Shown: positions 52,791 to 62,598, numbered from the stretch's first letter. The stretch is DNA of 64,000 nt from Massilia sp. erpn (GCF_024400215.1 NZ_CP053748.1:4402001-4466000); one strand, 5' to 3'. Notes: generated from the sequence alone by a model not told the origin. Made by a program: numbers and translations.

Positions 52791-53759
52791 TCAATACGGC
52801 GCTGCTGGCATTCCTGCGCTTCTTGCCGTAGACGGCTCGCCGGCATGCGCCTTAAGCGGTGCGGCCGGTAGCAGGTGCGCCGCCATGAAGTCGACGAAGG
52901 CGCGCACCCGCGGCAGAAGTTGCCGGTTGGACGGCCATAAGACCCAAAAGATGCTGGCGGCACCCGTCCACTCATCCAGCACCGTCACCAGCGCACCGTC
53001 GGCGAGCGCTTGCTGGACGGCGAAATCCGGCAGACAGGCGATGCCATGGCCCTGCCGTGCCATATAGAGCAGGGTTTCGATGTGGTTGCTGGTCATACCG
53101 GGAGGGAGCCGGACGTCGACATCCTGCCCGGCGCGGCGCAAGGGCCATTTCTCCAGAAGGCCGGTGCTGGGGAAGCGATGCAATAGGCAGGCATGGTTGA
53201 CCAGATCGGCCGGTTGTTCCGGCACGCCGTAGCGGGCGAAATAGGCGGGTGCGCCCACGCACAGGAAGCGGCTGCTGCCAAGGCGCTTGCTCAACAGGCG
53301 TGAGTCGCTGAGTTCGCCCGTACGCACGACCGCATCGAAGCCTTCGTCGATCACATCCACCAGCCGGTCGCTGAAATCCAGGTCGAGTTCGATCTGCGGG
53401 TAACGCGCGGCGAAGGCCGATAGCACCGGCAGCATCAGGCCGCTGACCAGCGGCAGGCTGACCCGTAGGCGACCTTGCGGGCTGGCCTTGGTACCGGCCA
53501 GCTCATTTTCCGCCGCCGCCACCTCGGCCAGGATGCGCCGGCTGCGTTCCAGAAAGAGCACTCCCTCAGATGTCAGGCTGACGCTGCGGGTGCTGCGCTG
53601 AAACAGGCGCACACCGAGTTTTTCTTCCAGCCGCGCGATGCCCTTGCTGACGGCCGAGGCGGAGATGCCCAGTTGCCGCCCCGCCGCCACGAAACTGCGC
53701 AGTTCGGCCACCCGCACAAAGATGCTCATACCACTCAGGCTATCCAATTCATTTGCCAT
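52791..53759 (-). CDS. LysR family transcriptional regulator
   Basis: 322 residues from ATG 53759; ATG 53777 is an equal option, and the frame continues upstream without domain support. LysR helix-turn-helix (about 10-65: FVAAGRQLGISASAVSKGIA, RLEEKLGVRLFQRSTRSVSL) and an effector domain with ARYPQIELDLDFSDRLVD. Divergent from an MFS gene over 99 bases, so it likely controls that transporter. Confidence 0.93.
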   Translation of the reverse strand: MANELDSLSGMSIFVRVAELRSFVAAGRQLGISASAVSKGIARLEEKLGVRLFQRSTRSVSLTSEGVLFLERSRRILAEVAAAENELAGTKASPQGRLRVSLPLVSGLMLPVLSAFAARYPQIELDLDFSDRLVDVIDEGFDAVVRTGELSDSRLLSKRLGSSRFLCVGAPAYFARYGVPEQPADLVNHACLLHRFPSTGLLEKWPLRRAGQDVDVRLPPGMTSNHIETLLYMARQGHGIACLPDFAVQQALADGALVTVLDEWTGAASIFWVLWPSNRQLLPRVRAFVDFMAAHLLPAAPLKAHAGEPSTARSAGMPAAPY

Positions 53760-53858
53760 TAATGAAGAATTAGTCATGTTTGTATGGATGGTACGCCTAT
53801 TTTTCGATATTTGATTCCTGGATAGCATTAATGCTCTCAACCATACGCAGGAAACCTG

Positions 53859-55385
53859 ATGACTAGCACCGCTATACTTGTTCCGAACGGCGTCCGTCCC
53901 GTCCCCCTCATCTTGACCGGTTGCCTGACGGCGGCGGTTATTCCCCTGAGCATTGCCGGCCCGGCTGTGGTCGTCCCCTCGATCAAACAGGCCCTGGGCG
54001 GCAGTACGGCCGAGCTCACCTGGCTCATCAACGCCTACATCCTCACCTACGGCAGCGCGACCCTGGCGGCGGGAAGCCTGGCCGATACTTATGGGCGCAA
54101 GCGGACTTGGCTGGTAGGCATGCTGCTGTTTGCGCTGGTGACGACGGCCATTCCCTTCATGCCCTCCGTGCTCTGGATCGACCTGCTGCGGCTGATGCAG
54201 GGATTGGCGGCGGCGGCGGCTTTCGCGGGCGCCATGGCGGCCCTGACGCAGGAATTCGAAGGCCATGCCCGCACCCGGGCATTCAGCTTGATCGGGACCA
54301 CCTTCGGCGCGGGCGCGGCCTTCGGTCCCTTCCTGGCCGGGCTGCTGACCGACAAGTTGGGTTGGCAATGGGTGTTCCTGTTGCCGGCGTTGCTGGCGTC
54401 GCTGGCCGTGATCCTGGTTACGCGTTTTGCCCGAGAGACGCGCGATCCGCAGGCCACGGGCTTGGATTGGCCCGGCGCCATCAGTTTCACTGCCGGGTTG
54501 GCGTTGCTTATTTTTGGAATGGTCCTGGCTCCCGGGAAGGGTTGGAGCCATGTCGCAGTGCTGGCTTCGCTGACCAGCGCCGTTGCGCTGTTGTGCGCCT
54601 TCGTCCTCCTTGAGTTGCGCCGCGAGCGGCCTATGCTCGACCTCTCGCTGTTTGCCAATGCGCGCTTTGTCGGCGTGCAGGTGCTGGCGATCGCGCCGGC
54701 CTACGCCTACATCGTGCTGCTTGTCATTCTGCCCGCACGCTTCATCGGGGTGGAAGGGGAGAGCGCGCTGATCGCGGGCAGGATGATGATCGCCTTGTCC
54801 GGTCCCTTGCTGATCGTTCCCTTCATTGCCGGCCAGTTGGCGCGTTGGATCAATGTCGGTACCTTGTCGGCGATAGGGCTCCTTATCGCAGCAATGGGGC
54901 TGGCATGGCTGGGCCAGAGTATTTCCAGCGAAACCGTAAGCCGCTATCTGGCGATGGCCGTCATCGGTATCGGCATCGGCCTGCCCTGGAGCGTGATGGA
55001 TGGCCTGGCCGTCAGTGTGGTGCCCAAGGAACGGGCCGGCATGGCGGCGGGCATCTTCAATGCGGTTCGCCTGGCCGGCGACGGAATCGCCCTGGCGGCA
55101 GTCGGCGCCATGCTGTCTGCCCGGATGCTGTCCGGATTGCGGGCTGCGGCGTCCGATGGTCGCTCTGGCGGTGCACTGGACGGGGATCTGGTGGCGGCGT
55201 CGAACTGGCTTGCCATGAGCGATATGGCGCAGGCACTGGCTTACTTACCGACAGCGGGCAGTGCGCTGCTGCTGGAAGTCTACGAGGCGGCTTTGCTGTG
55301 GCAGTTGCAGATCTTAGCCGCAGCGGCGGCAGCAACGGCGGTGGTGATTTTCCTGCTCATGGGCAGGGCGGGATCACGTAAATGA
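53859..55385 (+). CDS. MFS drug-efflux transporter (DHA2 type, 14 helices)
   Basis: 508 residues with about 14 membrane helices. DHA2-like motifs: LTWLINAYILTYGSATLAAG, the motif A segment GSLADTYGRKRTWLVG, and IGTTFGAGAAFGPFLAG (motif C-like). The hydrophobic profile fits EmrB/QacA export pumps. Divergent LysR gene likely regulates it; the substrate is unknown. Confidence 0.93.
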   Translation: MTSTAILVPNGVRPVPLILTGCLTAAVIPLSIAGPAVVVPSIKQALGGSTAELTWLINAYILTYGSATLAAGSLADTYGRKRTWLVGMLLFALVTTAIPFMPSVLWIDLLRLMQGLAAAAAFAGAMAALTQEFEGHARTRAFSLIGTTFGAGAAFGPFLAGLLTDKLGWQWVFLLPALLASLAVILVTRFARETRDPQATGLDWPGAISFTAGLALLIFGMVLAPGKGWSHVAVLASLTSAVALLCAFVLLELRRERPMLDLSLFANARFVGVQVLAIAPAYAYIVLLVILPARFIGVEGESALIAGRMMIALSGPLLIVPFIAGQLARWINVGTLSAIGLLIAAMGLAWLGQSISSETVSRYLAMAVIGIGIGLPWSVMDGLAVSVVPKERAGMAAGIFNAVRLAGDGIALAAVGAMLSARMLSGLRAAASDGRSGGALDGDLVAASNWLAMSDMAQALAYLPTAGSALLLEVYEAALLWQLQILAAAAAATAVVIFLLMGRAGSRK

Positions 55386-55588
55386 GGTTTCGCTCAGCTT
55401 CGGCAGCAATAGGAGCAAGATGCATTCATTGAAGGGGCTAAATGCCCGAGATGCCATGGCCGTTCGACCAGTGATACCATGCTCCGATGGCTTTTCACCT
55501 CATCAAATCGCCATCGCTAGAGAAGGGGGGGGAAAGCCCAGAAGGCTTCCAAGCCTGCGGATAATCCAGTGCCGGCGCTGCGACGGGC

Positions 55589-55813
55589 ATGAGGTCATTG
55601 GGCGATGCGGGGCGCCGTGATGCAGAGCAGGCGGCTGTCGGGCGGCTCGGTAAATGCGCCTTCGCGTTCGCCGTGGAGGCGTTTCTGCGATCATCTGCAC
55701 AAAACCCGGTTATGCCGCTTGTCGCCGCGCTGCTCGGTGCTATTTATGTGGCAGTTCGGGGCTTTGATAATCTGGATCAGCACCGCGTCGCTTTAAGCAA
55801 ATCCAAAACGTAG
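55589..55813 (+). pseudogene. Possible remnant of a membrane protein gene
   Basis: 74 codons ending RGFDNLDQHRVALSKSKT, with one membrane-like helix (NPVMPLVAALLGAIYVAV). The last 50 codons look coding, but the first 25 do not and no ribosome site is seen, so it may be the 3' end of a lost gene. A terminator lies 24 bases downstream, as after a real gene. Confidence 0.35.
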
Positions 55814-55836
55814 TAAAGACAGAATATTTTCAGCCA

Positions 55837-55870
55837 GGCCGCCAGGGGTAACCCGGCGGCCTTTTCTTTT
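55837..55870 (+). terminator. Rho-independent terminator
   Basis: GGCCGCC (55837-55843) / GGCGGCC (55855-55861) with an 11-base loop, then TTTTCTTTT. It would end transcripts from the remnant or from the MFS gene. Confidence 0.8.
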
Positions 55871-56196
55871 GCCGCAAATGGATGCGACGCGGCGCCTGGG
55901 GGGGGGCATCTCAGAGGGGGATGTGGCTTGAGCACCGGCGCCCCCATACCCGCTCAAGAGCGGGACCACAATACCTGGTGCAAAGCCGCCATCTGCCGTC
56001 TGTCGGAGTAGCGGCCACTCAATCGTGACTTTCGTCATACTGTTTTGTGACTAGTAGCACTTTTCATAACATCGGCTTCTCGCTATCGTCATAGGGATGG
56101 ATTGGTGATTTATTGCCCCTCCATTTTTCACTTGATTATATTGGGCCAGTAAATAATTTGCGGGCTTTTGATTATGTGCACGATGGAGAGACTGTA

Positions 56197-58362
56197 ATGC
56201 GCTGTTTAATCATAGATAACTACGATTCATTTACATGGAATCTGGCTGACTACGTGTCGCAATTATTTGGCGTGGATCCGATGGTAGTGAGAAATGACGA
56301 ATACACATGGGCCGATTTGCGCCTTCGGGGCGGGTTCGATGCGATCATCGTTTCTCCCGGGCCGGGTTCTGTTGAAAACGACGCGGATTTCAATATTTCC
56401 CGCCAAGCACTGGAGCAGAATGAGATTCCTGTGCTGGGTATCTGCTTAGGCCTGCAGGGCCTTGCGCATATTTATGGTGGCGAAATTGTGCACGCGCCAA
56501 CTCCATTTCATGGACGGGTATCGATTGTCAAGCATGCCGGCAGCGAACTGTTCGAGGATATCCCGTCGCAGTTCGAGGCGGTCCGGTACCACTCGCTGAT
56601 GGTCAGTCCTGAATCTATTCCACAGTCTTTAAGGGTCATTGCTCATACCGAGCCCGATATTGTGATGGGGCTGGAGCATACGCAATATCCAAAGTGGGGA
56701 GTCCAATTTCATCCGGAATCGATTCTCAGTGAATACGGAAAGCAAATAATTATCAATTTCGGCCGGCTCGCGGAACGTTACGCCAAGGAGCGCAGCCAGA
56801 AGCATGGGAAGTCTTTTTATTCGCTTGCCAAAGACGTCATGGAAGAGGGACGGTTTATTAAAAAGAAGAAGCAAAAATTATTGGCAAAGAATTTCTTCTG
56901 CGAGCGAAATGCTGAAGATATCTTTCTTGAACTGTTTTCAGAGGCGAAGCACAGTTTTTGGCTGGATAGCCAATCTGGCAGTAGCAGCGGTTCAAGATAT
57001 TCATTCATGGGCGCCGTGGATGAGAAGGATGTGATCCGCTATCACGTTGATCCCAATGTGGCGGAGCAGGAATTTGGGCAATATTTCCTAGGAAAAATGG
57101 AAAATGAGCTTGAGTCGCTTGTCATAGATGCAGACGATGTTGTGCCATTTGATTTCCGTGGCGGTTATGTAGGATTTATGACTTATGAAATGAAGGCTGT
57201 TTTTGGCGCGCCGGTATCGCACCGTAACAATATTCCTGACGCGGTATGGATGTACGCGAAGCGATTTGTTGTTTTTGATCACGTAGAACAAATTGTATGG
57301 GTGTCGGCGATCGGAGAAGAGGGCGATGCCGGCGAATCGGAATGGATCGAGCAAGTTTCGCAGCGCATACTAGATGTAAAACGTTGCACCGTTCCGCGCA
57401 AGTCCATGCATTTTCCTGCAGTGGAAGTGGCTTTGAACCATAATAGAAAAATGTACCTGGATGCCATAGCGAGGTGTAAAGCGTATATTAAAGATGGCGA
57501 GTCCTACGAAATATGTCTGACCAATCTGTTTTCGCTGGAGGCGAAGTTGGATCCGCTTATGCTTTACCGTTTCATGCGGGAAGATAATGCTGCCCCGTTT
57601 GGGGCCTACATCAGGAGTGGTGATGATTACGTATTAAGCACTTCACCCGAACGTTTCCTGAAAGTTGATCCTAATGGGAGGATACAGACGAAGCCAATCA
57701 AAGGAACTTCCCGGCGCTCCGACGATCCTGAAATGGATAAGGATATTATATGGAGGCTGAAATCGTCGCAGAAAGAGCGCGCTGAAAACCTGATGATTGT
57801 TGACTTAATGCGTAACGATCTGGCTCGGGTTTCCGTACCTGGTAGTGTATCCGTTCCAAAATTGATGGATGTTGAGAGCTACAAAACCGTTCATCAGCTG
57901 GTTAGTACGGTTGAGTCCATGCTCAAGCCCGAGTGCAGCCTGGTGGATTTGCTGAAGGCGGTTTATCCAGGAGGGTCGATTACTGGTGCCCCCAAGCTGC
58001 GCAGCATGGAAATTATTGATCGCCTCGAGGCGGCACCACGCGGCATCTATTGCGGAAGCATCGGCTACCTGGGATTTAATCGGGTGGCAGACTTGAATAT
58101 CGCTATCCGCAGTTTATCTTACGATGGTAAAACGACGCGATTCGGTGCTGGCGGGGCGATAACCTTCCTCTCAACTCCGGAAGATGAATTTGATGAGGTG
58201 CTGCTCAAAGCGGAATCGGTGATGCGGCCGATATGGCATTATTTTGGAGATGGCCATAGCCAGCTAAGTTATAAATTATCGGGCAGTAAGCTCATTATTT
58301 ACGATGCAGAGGCTGATAGTTATAGTGAGGCAACTGATAAGGCTGCTTTGCTTGACCCGTAA
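56197..58362 (+). CDS. pabAB: Fused aminodeoxychorismate synthase (PabA-PabB)
   Basis: 721 residues from ATG 56197 (GGAGAG site); 28 further codons are open upstream. N-terminal glutamine amidotransferase (about 1-200: LIIDNYDSFTWNLADY, Cys83 in VLGICLGLQGLAH, GVQFHPESI) is fused to a chorismate-binding domain (about 290-700). PIKGTSRR has the Lys typical of PabB (TrpE has PIAGT), so the product is 4-amino-4-deoxychorismate, a pABA/folate precursor. Fusions of this type also feed secondary metabolism. AT-richer than its neighbours; pabC follows after 86 bases. Confidence 0.92.
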   Translation: MRCLIIDNYDSFTWNLADYVSQLFGVDPMVVRNDEYTWADLRLRGGFDAIIVSPGPGSVENDADFNISRQALEQNEIPVLGICLGLQGLAHIYGGEIVHAPTPFHGRVSIVKHAGSELFEDIPSQFEAVRYHSLMVSPESIPQSLRVIAHTEPDIVMGLEHTQYPKWGVQFHPESILSEYGKQIIINFGRLAERYAKERSQKHGKSFYSLAKDVMEEGRFIKKKKQKLLAKNFFCERNAEDIFLELFSEAKHSFWLDSQSGSSSGSRYSFMGAVDEKDVIRYHVDPNVAEQEFGQYFLGKMENELESLVIDADDVVPFDFRGGYVGFMTYEMKAVFGAPVSHRNNIPDAVWMYAKRFVVFDHVEQIVWVSAIGEEGDAGESEWIEQVSQRILDVKRCTVPRKSMHFPAVEVALNHNRKMYLDAIARCKAYIKDGESYEICLTNLFSLEAKLDPLMLYRFMREDNAAPFGAYIRSGDDYVLSTSPERFLKVDPNGRIQTKPIKGTSRRSDDPEMDKDIIWRLKSSQKERAENLMIVDLMRNDLARVSVPGSVSVPKLMDVESYKTVHQLVSTVESMLKPECSLVDLLKAVYPGGSITGAPKLRSMEIIDRLEAAPRGIYCGSIGYLGFNRVADLNIAIRSLSYDGKTTRFGAGGAITFLSTPEDEFDEVLLKAESVMRPIWHYFGDGHSQLSYKLSGSKLIIYDAEADSYSEATDKAALLDP

Positions 58363-58448
58363 TCAGTAGGCGGGAGCAGTAACGTTTTTTGTCAAATAGG
58401 TATAGCCGATTCGGTGAATCGGCTATACCCTTGCGCAAGGGTGGATTT

Positions 58449-59243
58449 ATGGCTGTATGGTGCGAGGGAAGGATAGTCGAGCAATCCGTAGTCGACGTGT
58501 CAGATCGGGGATTTACCCTTGGGGACGGGCTTTTTGAGACATTGTCCGTTTCTAATGGAGAACCATGTTTTCTGGATAGGCACTTGAAGCGGTTGCGGGC
58601 GGGATGTGATTTTTTGGGCATACCGTTATTGCTTAGCGACGCAGTGTTGCTGGATGCCATATTTCAGCTATTGCATTCCAAAGCCTTGCTGGAGGCGGTG
58701 GTGCGCATTACCTTAACCCGCGGGCCTGCTCCACGCGGTATCTTGCCGCCGTTGAATCCTAAGCCTACCTTGATTATTTCTGCTGAACCAAGAAGCGTGC
58801 TCGGCCCAGCGGAAGCCATCGTGGCTACGGTTACCCGCAGAAATGAGCACTCGCCGCTTTCGAGAATCAAGTCGATCAACTACCTGGACAATATTCTGGC
58901 GCGCCGGGAGGCGGCGAACAAGGGCGCGAACGAAGCGCTGTTGATGAATAGTGCAGGTGCATTGGCGGAGGCCAGCACGGCTAATCTTTTTGCCTGCATT
59001 AACGGCCTTCTATGTACGCCACCAATTGACAATGGGGCCTTGCCAGGGATTATGCGCAACTTGATTATTGAACATTTTAGAGTAAGCGAACGGTCAATCG
59101 GTGTGGCAGATCTCATTGGCGCCGATTACGCCTTTCTGAGCAATAGCTTAGGATTAAGAGTATTGCGTAGTGTGGATGGCCATCTACTGGCCGATTGCAG
59201 CCCGGTGCTTGAACGCATTGCCTGTGACGTGGGTTTTAGATAA
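58449..59243 (+). CDS. pabC: Aminodeoxychorismate lyase (PabC-like, aminotransferase class IV)
   Basis: 264 residues from ATG 58449 (GGGTGG site); a TTG 20 codons upstream also opens the frame. Fold-type IV PLP enzyme: SDRGFTLGDGLFETL at the start, Lys141 (RIKSINYLDNI) for PLP, NEALLMNSAGALAEASTANL. Lyase releases pABA and pyruvate from aminodeoxychorismate; the partner pabAB supports this over a D-amino acid aminotransferase role. A hairpin follows. Confidence 0.88.
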   Translation: MAVWCEGRIVEQSVVDVSDRGFTLGDGLFETLSVSNGEPCFLDRHLKRLRAGCDFLGIPLLLSDAVLLDAIFQLLHSKALLEAVVRITLTRGPAPRGILPPLNPKPTLIISAEPRSVLGPAEAIVATVTRRNEHSPLSRIKSINYLDNILARREAANKGANEALLMNSAGALAEASTANLFACINGLLCTPPIDNGALPGIMRNLIIEHFRVSERSIGVADLIGADYAFLSNSLGLRVLRSVDGHLLADCSPVLERIACDVGFR

Positions 59244-59281
59244 ATGGCATTTCAGTTGAATTAGGCTATCCGCCGGCCAGG

Positions 59282-59322
59282 CCGGCGCCAGGCTGTTCTT
59301 TTATAAGACCAGCTGGCGCCGG
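59282..59322. terminator. Hairpin between convergent pabC and VOC gene
   Basis: CCGGCGCCAG (59282-59291) / CTGGCGCCGG (59313-59322) with a 21-base loop that contains TTCTTTTATAAG. No terminal T run, so only a possible bidirectional terminator. Confidence 0.4.
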
Positions 59323-59354
59323 GATGGCAGTCGTAGGTATCGGTCGCCGTCAAC

Positions 59355-59750
59355 TCAAACCGCGCAGTTCAACATCCACTGCACACCAAATTTGTCCGTG
59401 AGCTTTCCGTAATAATCCCCCCAAACCTGCATATTGAGTGGCGTAGTGATCTCGCCGCCCTCTGCCAAACGCGAGAAAAGCTGCTCCGTTCGTTTGCGGT
59501 CATGCATCTGCAAAATATGAGCGGAGCCCCGCATCGGTTCCGCATCATCGTTATCAGACGCGAAAAACAATACACCAGGTCCCTCGAACTGCGCGTGCAT
59601 GATCTTGTTGCGCATGGCCTCGTTCGGAACCGGCATGCCATTAACACCAAAGCGCAGGACTTCCGTCACATGACCAAGCCCGCACTGAGTGTAAAATTCA
59701 AGCGCCTGCTCGCAAGTTGTTGTAAAAAAAAGATAGTTGGAAAGTTGCAT
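59355..59750 (-). CDS. PhnB-like VOC family protein
   Basis: 131 residues of the vicinal oxygen chelate fold, DUF-type PhnB (3-demethylubiquinone-like): NYLFFTTTCEQALEFYTQCG and WGDYYGKLTDKFGVQWMLN at the end. Metal ligands of glyoxalases are not evident, so it may not be an enzyme. It shares one base with the gene before it. Confidence 0.85.
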   Translation of the reverse strand: MQLSNYLFFTTTCEQALEFYTQCGLGHVTEVLRFGVNGMPVPNEAMRNKIMHAQFEGPGVLFFASDNDDAEPMRGSAHILQMHDRKRTEQLFSRLAEGGEITTPLNMQVWGDYYGKLTDKFGVQWMLNCAV

Positions 59751-60250
59751 TATTTCGTCCCGCTTTGGTGATTGGTTTTTAAATTAGAGCGATGCGCGAC
59801 CTGGACTAATTCTATCCTATAGCCGTCCGGGTCCTCGATAAATGCGATGACTTCATCGGGGTCCGCCTTCATCGGCCCGGGCAAACGGGTGATTTTGACC
59901 CCTGCCGCACCCAGTGCCGTGCACGCGGCATAGACATCGCTCACGCCCAGGGCAATATGGCCAAAGGCCGAACCATGCTGATACTCCCGCCCATCCCAAT
60001 TATGGGTTAACTCTATGACTGCTGTTGACTCTTCCTCGCCATAGCCGACGAAGGCCAGCGTAAACTGCCCTTCAGGATAGTCACGGCGGCGCAAAAGCTT
60101 CATGCCAAGACTCTCGGTATAGAAAGCTATAGCCCGTTCCAGATCCCGAACACGCAACATTGCATATATCATGCGCGCACTCTGAAATGCACCGTCATTT
60201 GCTGTTTTGGTGGTAAGTGCTAGGTCGGTTTTTTCTGTAGGTTTATTCAT
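59750..60250 (-). CDS. Glyoxalase I-like VOC protein (lactoylglutathione lyase)
   Basis: 166 residues from ATG 60250. The domain starts ARMIYAMLRVRDLERAIAFY, then SLGMKLLRRRDYPEGQFTL, ELTHNWDGREYQHGSAFGHI (metal Glu and His) and IEDPDGYRIELVQ. This fits lactoylglutathione lyase, which makes S-lactoylglutathione from methylglyoxal and glutathione; gloB at 48897 would complete the path but is far away. A Ser/Thr-rich N-terminal extension of 25 residues is unusual. Confidence 0.85.
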   Translation of the reverse strand: MNKPTEKTDLALTTKTANDGAFQSARMIYAMLRVRDLERAIAFYTESLGMKLLRRRDYPEGQFTLAFVGYGEEESTAVIELTHNWDGREYQHGSAFGHIALGVSDVYAACTALGAAGVKITRLPGPMKADPDEVIAFIEDPDGYRIELVQVAHRSNLKTNHQSGTK

Positions 60251-60335
60251 GTAAAATCTCACAGATTTGAAGGGTAATGAAAATTTCGCACGTGTTGCAT
60301 TAAGGAATTAAGTACTGCATATGCTCGAATTGATC

Positions 60336-61802
60336 CTAGTTCAACATATATGCGAGAACCTCGAGCAGCATTTCTGTTTTTACCGGCTTGTACATCACAA
60401 TAAATCCGCTTGATAAGAGTTCCTGAATGATTTCTTGTTCAGTATCGCCGGTAATCAGCATTGCCGAAATGTCGTCACTGAATTTCTCATGCAAAATGCC
60501 AATGGCATCAATCCCTGTTTCATGCTGACTAAGCCTGTAATCGCATATCAGTACGTCGGGAGTGCGGTTAATTAGCGATATTTTTTCAATCGCTTCGCAG
60601 CTGGACGCCGCTGTTACAACAGCACAGCCGCCCTGTTCCAGGAGGGTTCGCATTGCGTCGCAGATGCTTCCCTCATTTTCAATTACCACGACCAATTTCC
60701 CCAATAAAAACCCCTGATTTACTGTCACTGAACCACGTTCTGGGGAAATGTTTTCAATCGGACTATCTATTAGCGGGAAATCAAGCGAAAAAGTTGATCC
60801 TTGTCCCGGCTCGGAAACCAAGGTAATCGATACATTCAACAATTTGCATAATCGCCGCACGATCGCCAAACCTAAACCGAGGCCTTTACTCTGATCATGG
60901 CTGACATTGGCTATTTGAAAAAATTCATCAAATACCGTTTTTTGCTGCTGTAGCGAAATACCTACGCCGGTGTCCCTGACCGCAATATTGAATCTATTTT
61001 TATTGCTGCTGCAGACAACATCAATTCTTCCCGTTACCGTATAACGCACCGCATTGGCAATGAGGTTGCGTAAAATCTGCTCCACTAAAGCCGGATCGCT
61101 TTCGACCCAGGCCGAGGTAGCTTCGATCTCAAAATCCAGCCCTTTGGCGCGAGCCTGCGGACTGAATTCAACTTCGAGCCGCGCCAGCACCGACGCAACC
61201 GGAAAAGTTGCCAATCGTGGTTTTACGACCTGCGCATTCAGCTTCGACAAGTCAAGCAAGCCCAAAAACATTTCATCCATGATGTGCACGCATTGGCACA
61301 CCTTGGTCAGCAGCGGCTTTGCTGTTTCGGTCAATTCCACATTGAGGAGTGAACCGAGGTAAATGTTCAGCGCATGCATGGGTTGACGTAAATCATGGCT
61401 CGCTACAGCGAGAAAGCGGGTAAGCTCATTTTGTTGTTTTTCGCGGATTAAATTTTCCTGTCGCAGTAAGTTACAACGATCGGCCAAGTCAATCGCCACC
61501 AGCAGCATGCCCACGGCCAAACCGATTTGCAGGCTGTGCGCAAAAAGAACATTGGCCAGTATCGCCCCTGAGCCTGCGGCGACAACCAATAAAGGAACGA
61601 AAATTAAAAAAAGCAGCCTGATCAGGATGACGCGAACCTTGCGCCGGCTAAACCGGGCGCAGACAATTCCTGCCGCAAGCGCAAACAAGGTAACGGATGC
61701 ATCCACAAACAGGTCTATATCTGCCAGATTCTTATGAGGTCGGAAGAGTCCTATAATTTTAAGTCCATCCAATACAATAAAATTCAGCATGAGGCTATCC
61801 AT
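60336..61802 (-). CDS. Hybrid histidine kinase with C-terminal receiver domain
   Basis: 488 residues from ATG 61802; the frame is open to 61931 with no better start. About three membrane helices (about 30-110), HisKA with His136 (ASHDLRQPMHAL), HATPase (RNLIANAVRYT, VRDTGVGIS, GLGLGLAIVRRL) and a receiver domain (about 375-488; Asp in LICDYRLSQ, Lys in MYKPVK). No obvious sensor domain apart from the membrane part. A LuxR-type response regulator is 1.4 kb downstream across a tautomerase/TetR pair. AT-richer than core genes. Confidence 0.9.
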   Translation of the reverse strand: MDSLMLNFIVLDGLKIIGLFRPHKNLADIDLFVDASVTLFALAAGIVCARFSRRKVRVILIRLLFLIFVPLLVVAAGSGAILANVLFAHSLQIGLAVGMLLVAIDLADRCNLLRQENLIREKQQNELTRFLAVASHDLRQPMHALNIYLGSLLNVELTETAKPLLTKVCQCVHIMDEMFLGLLDLSKLNAQVVKPRLATFPVASVLARLEVEFSPQARAKGLDFEIEATSAWVESDPALVEQILRNLIANAVRYTVTGRIDVVCSSNKNRFNIAVRDTGVGISLQQQKTVFDEFFQIANVSHDQSKGLGLGLAIVRRLCKLLNVSITLVSEPGQGSTFSLDFPLIDSPIENISPERGSVTVNQGFLLGKLVVVIENEGSICDAMRTLLEQGGCAVVTAASSCEAIEKISLINRTPDVLICDYRLSQHETGIDAIGILHEKFSDDISAMLITGDTEQEIIQELLSSGFIVMYKPVKTEMLLEVLAYMLN

Positions 61803-61988
61803 TGAGGTTCCACCACAGCGATACTCAATAATTTGTATTGTAAATAAGATGGCGTCGCCTGATTTATCGTGATGTAAATGTAAAAACAGCCGCTGGTTCC
61901 AGATCCGTTCAGACGCTGGAACCAGCTGCATGCATTGGATTACATCCGATCCGGTCAGTTAAAACGCAAATGCAACGCGCTAATCTCC

Positions 61989-62528
61989 TTATGCAGCACG
62001 GCTCGCTTCAGAGGGGAAGCCGTGGGCTTCACGAACACGCTCCTGCGCAACCAGCAAACGCTCGAAGTATTCAGACCGTTCCGGCGCGCCGCCGACGACC
62101 TGGTTGATTTCACGGATCCCGATAGTTTGGCCGCTTGCGCCCCAGCTTCCATTTGGCACCTCATGTACAAACACCCAGTCGCTGGCGCGGTTGGGGAAGG
62201 TGCCATCCACATCCAGGGTGTTCGCTATAATCCGGTTAATTGCCTCATGCAATGCAGTCTTGTCAGCGCGCGTACTGGCACCTACTGGATATACAACGTC
62301 GAATAAGAAGCGGCCCCCTTTAGGCGGATTCGTGTCAGGTTTGCCACCTACATACCACTCGGTCTGCGGATCGACTTCGTCGAACAGTATGTAGGCCAGT
62401 GAGCGGCCTGCAGGCGTATCGGCTCCGACTTCACCGATAAGAATTGCAGAAGTGAGTTCCTCTGCTAACTTTGTCTTTTGCGCGGCAGTCAAGGCACCGC
62501 GTTGGTAGGTGACTCTGAGTAGTGGCAT
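61989..62528 (-). CDS. Tautomerase superfamily protein with two beta-alpha-beta units
   Basis: 179 residues. Pro2 follows the start Met (MPLLRVTYQRG), the catalytic base in the tautomerase superfamily once Met is removed. Two beta-alpha-beta modules (about 2-55 and 70-135) make it a double-length member, as in cis-CaaD or MSAD relatives. Divergent from a TetR gene; two palindromic operators lie between them, so TetR probably represses it. Substrate unknown. Confidence 0.82.
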   Translation of the reverse strand: MPLLRVTYQRGALTAAQKTKLAEELTSAILIGEVGADTPAGRSLAYILFDEVDPQTEWYVGGKPDTNPPKGGRFLFDVVYPVGASTRADKTALHEAINRIIANTLDVDGTFPNRASDWVFVHEVPNGSWGASGQTIGIREINQVVGGAPERSEYFERLLVAQERVREAHGFPSEASRAA

Positions 62529-62569
62529 GATCTATTCCTATGGTTGGTTGGACAACAACTTCACATTAC

Positions 62570-62583
62570 ATTACGATCGTAAT
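62570..62583. promoter_or_regulatory. Candidate TetR operator 1
   Basis: A perfect 14-base palindrome ATTACGATCGTAAT between the divergent tautomerase and TetR genes, 41 bases before the tautomerase start. Confidence 0.7.
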
Positions 62584-62598
62584 ACTGTCAATCATTGT

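Larger units (their letters stand above)
55386..56196. other. 811-base gap with weak coding signals
   Basis: No well-supported gene. It holds a possible remnant frame (55589-55813), a terminator (55837-55870), G runs of eight (55525-55532) and nine (55898-55906), and an AT-rich leader before the pabAB gene. The mixture suggests a decayed insertion junction. Confidence 0.6.

Noticed and set aside
52791..54551. A 586-residue version of the LysR protein reaching over the MFS start
   Set aside because: The LysR domain begins near 53759; the extra N-terminal 260 codons are an antisense shadow of the MFS gene.
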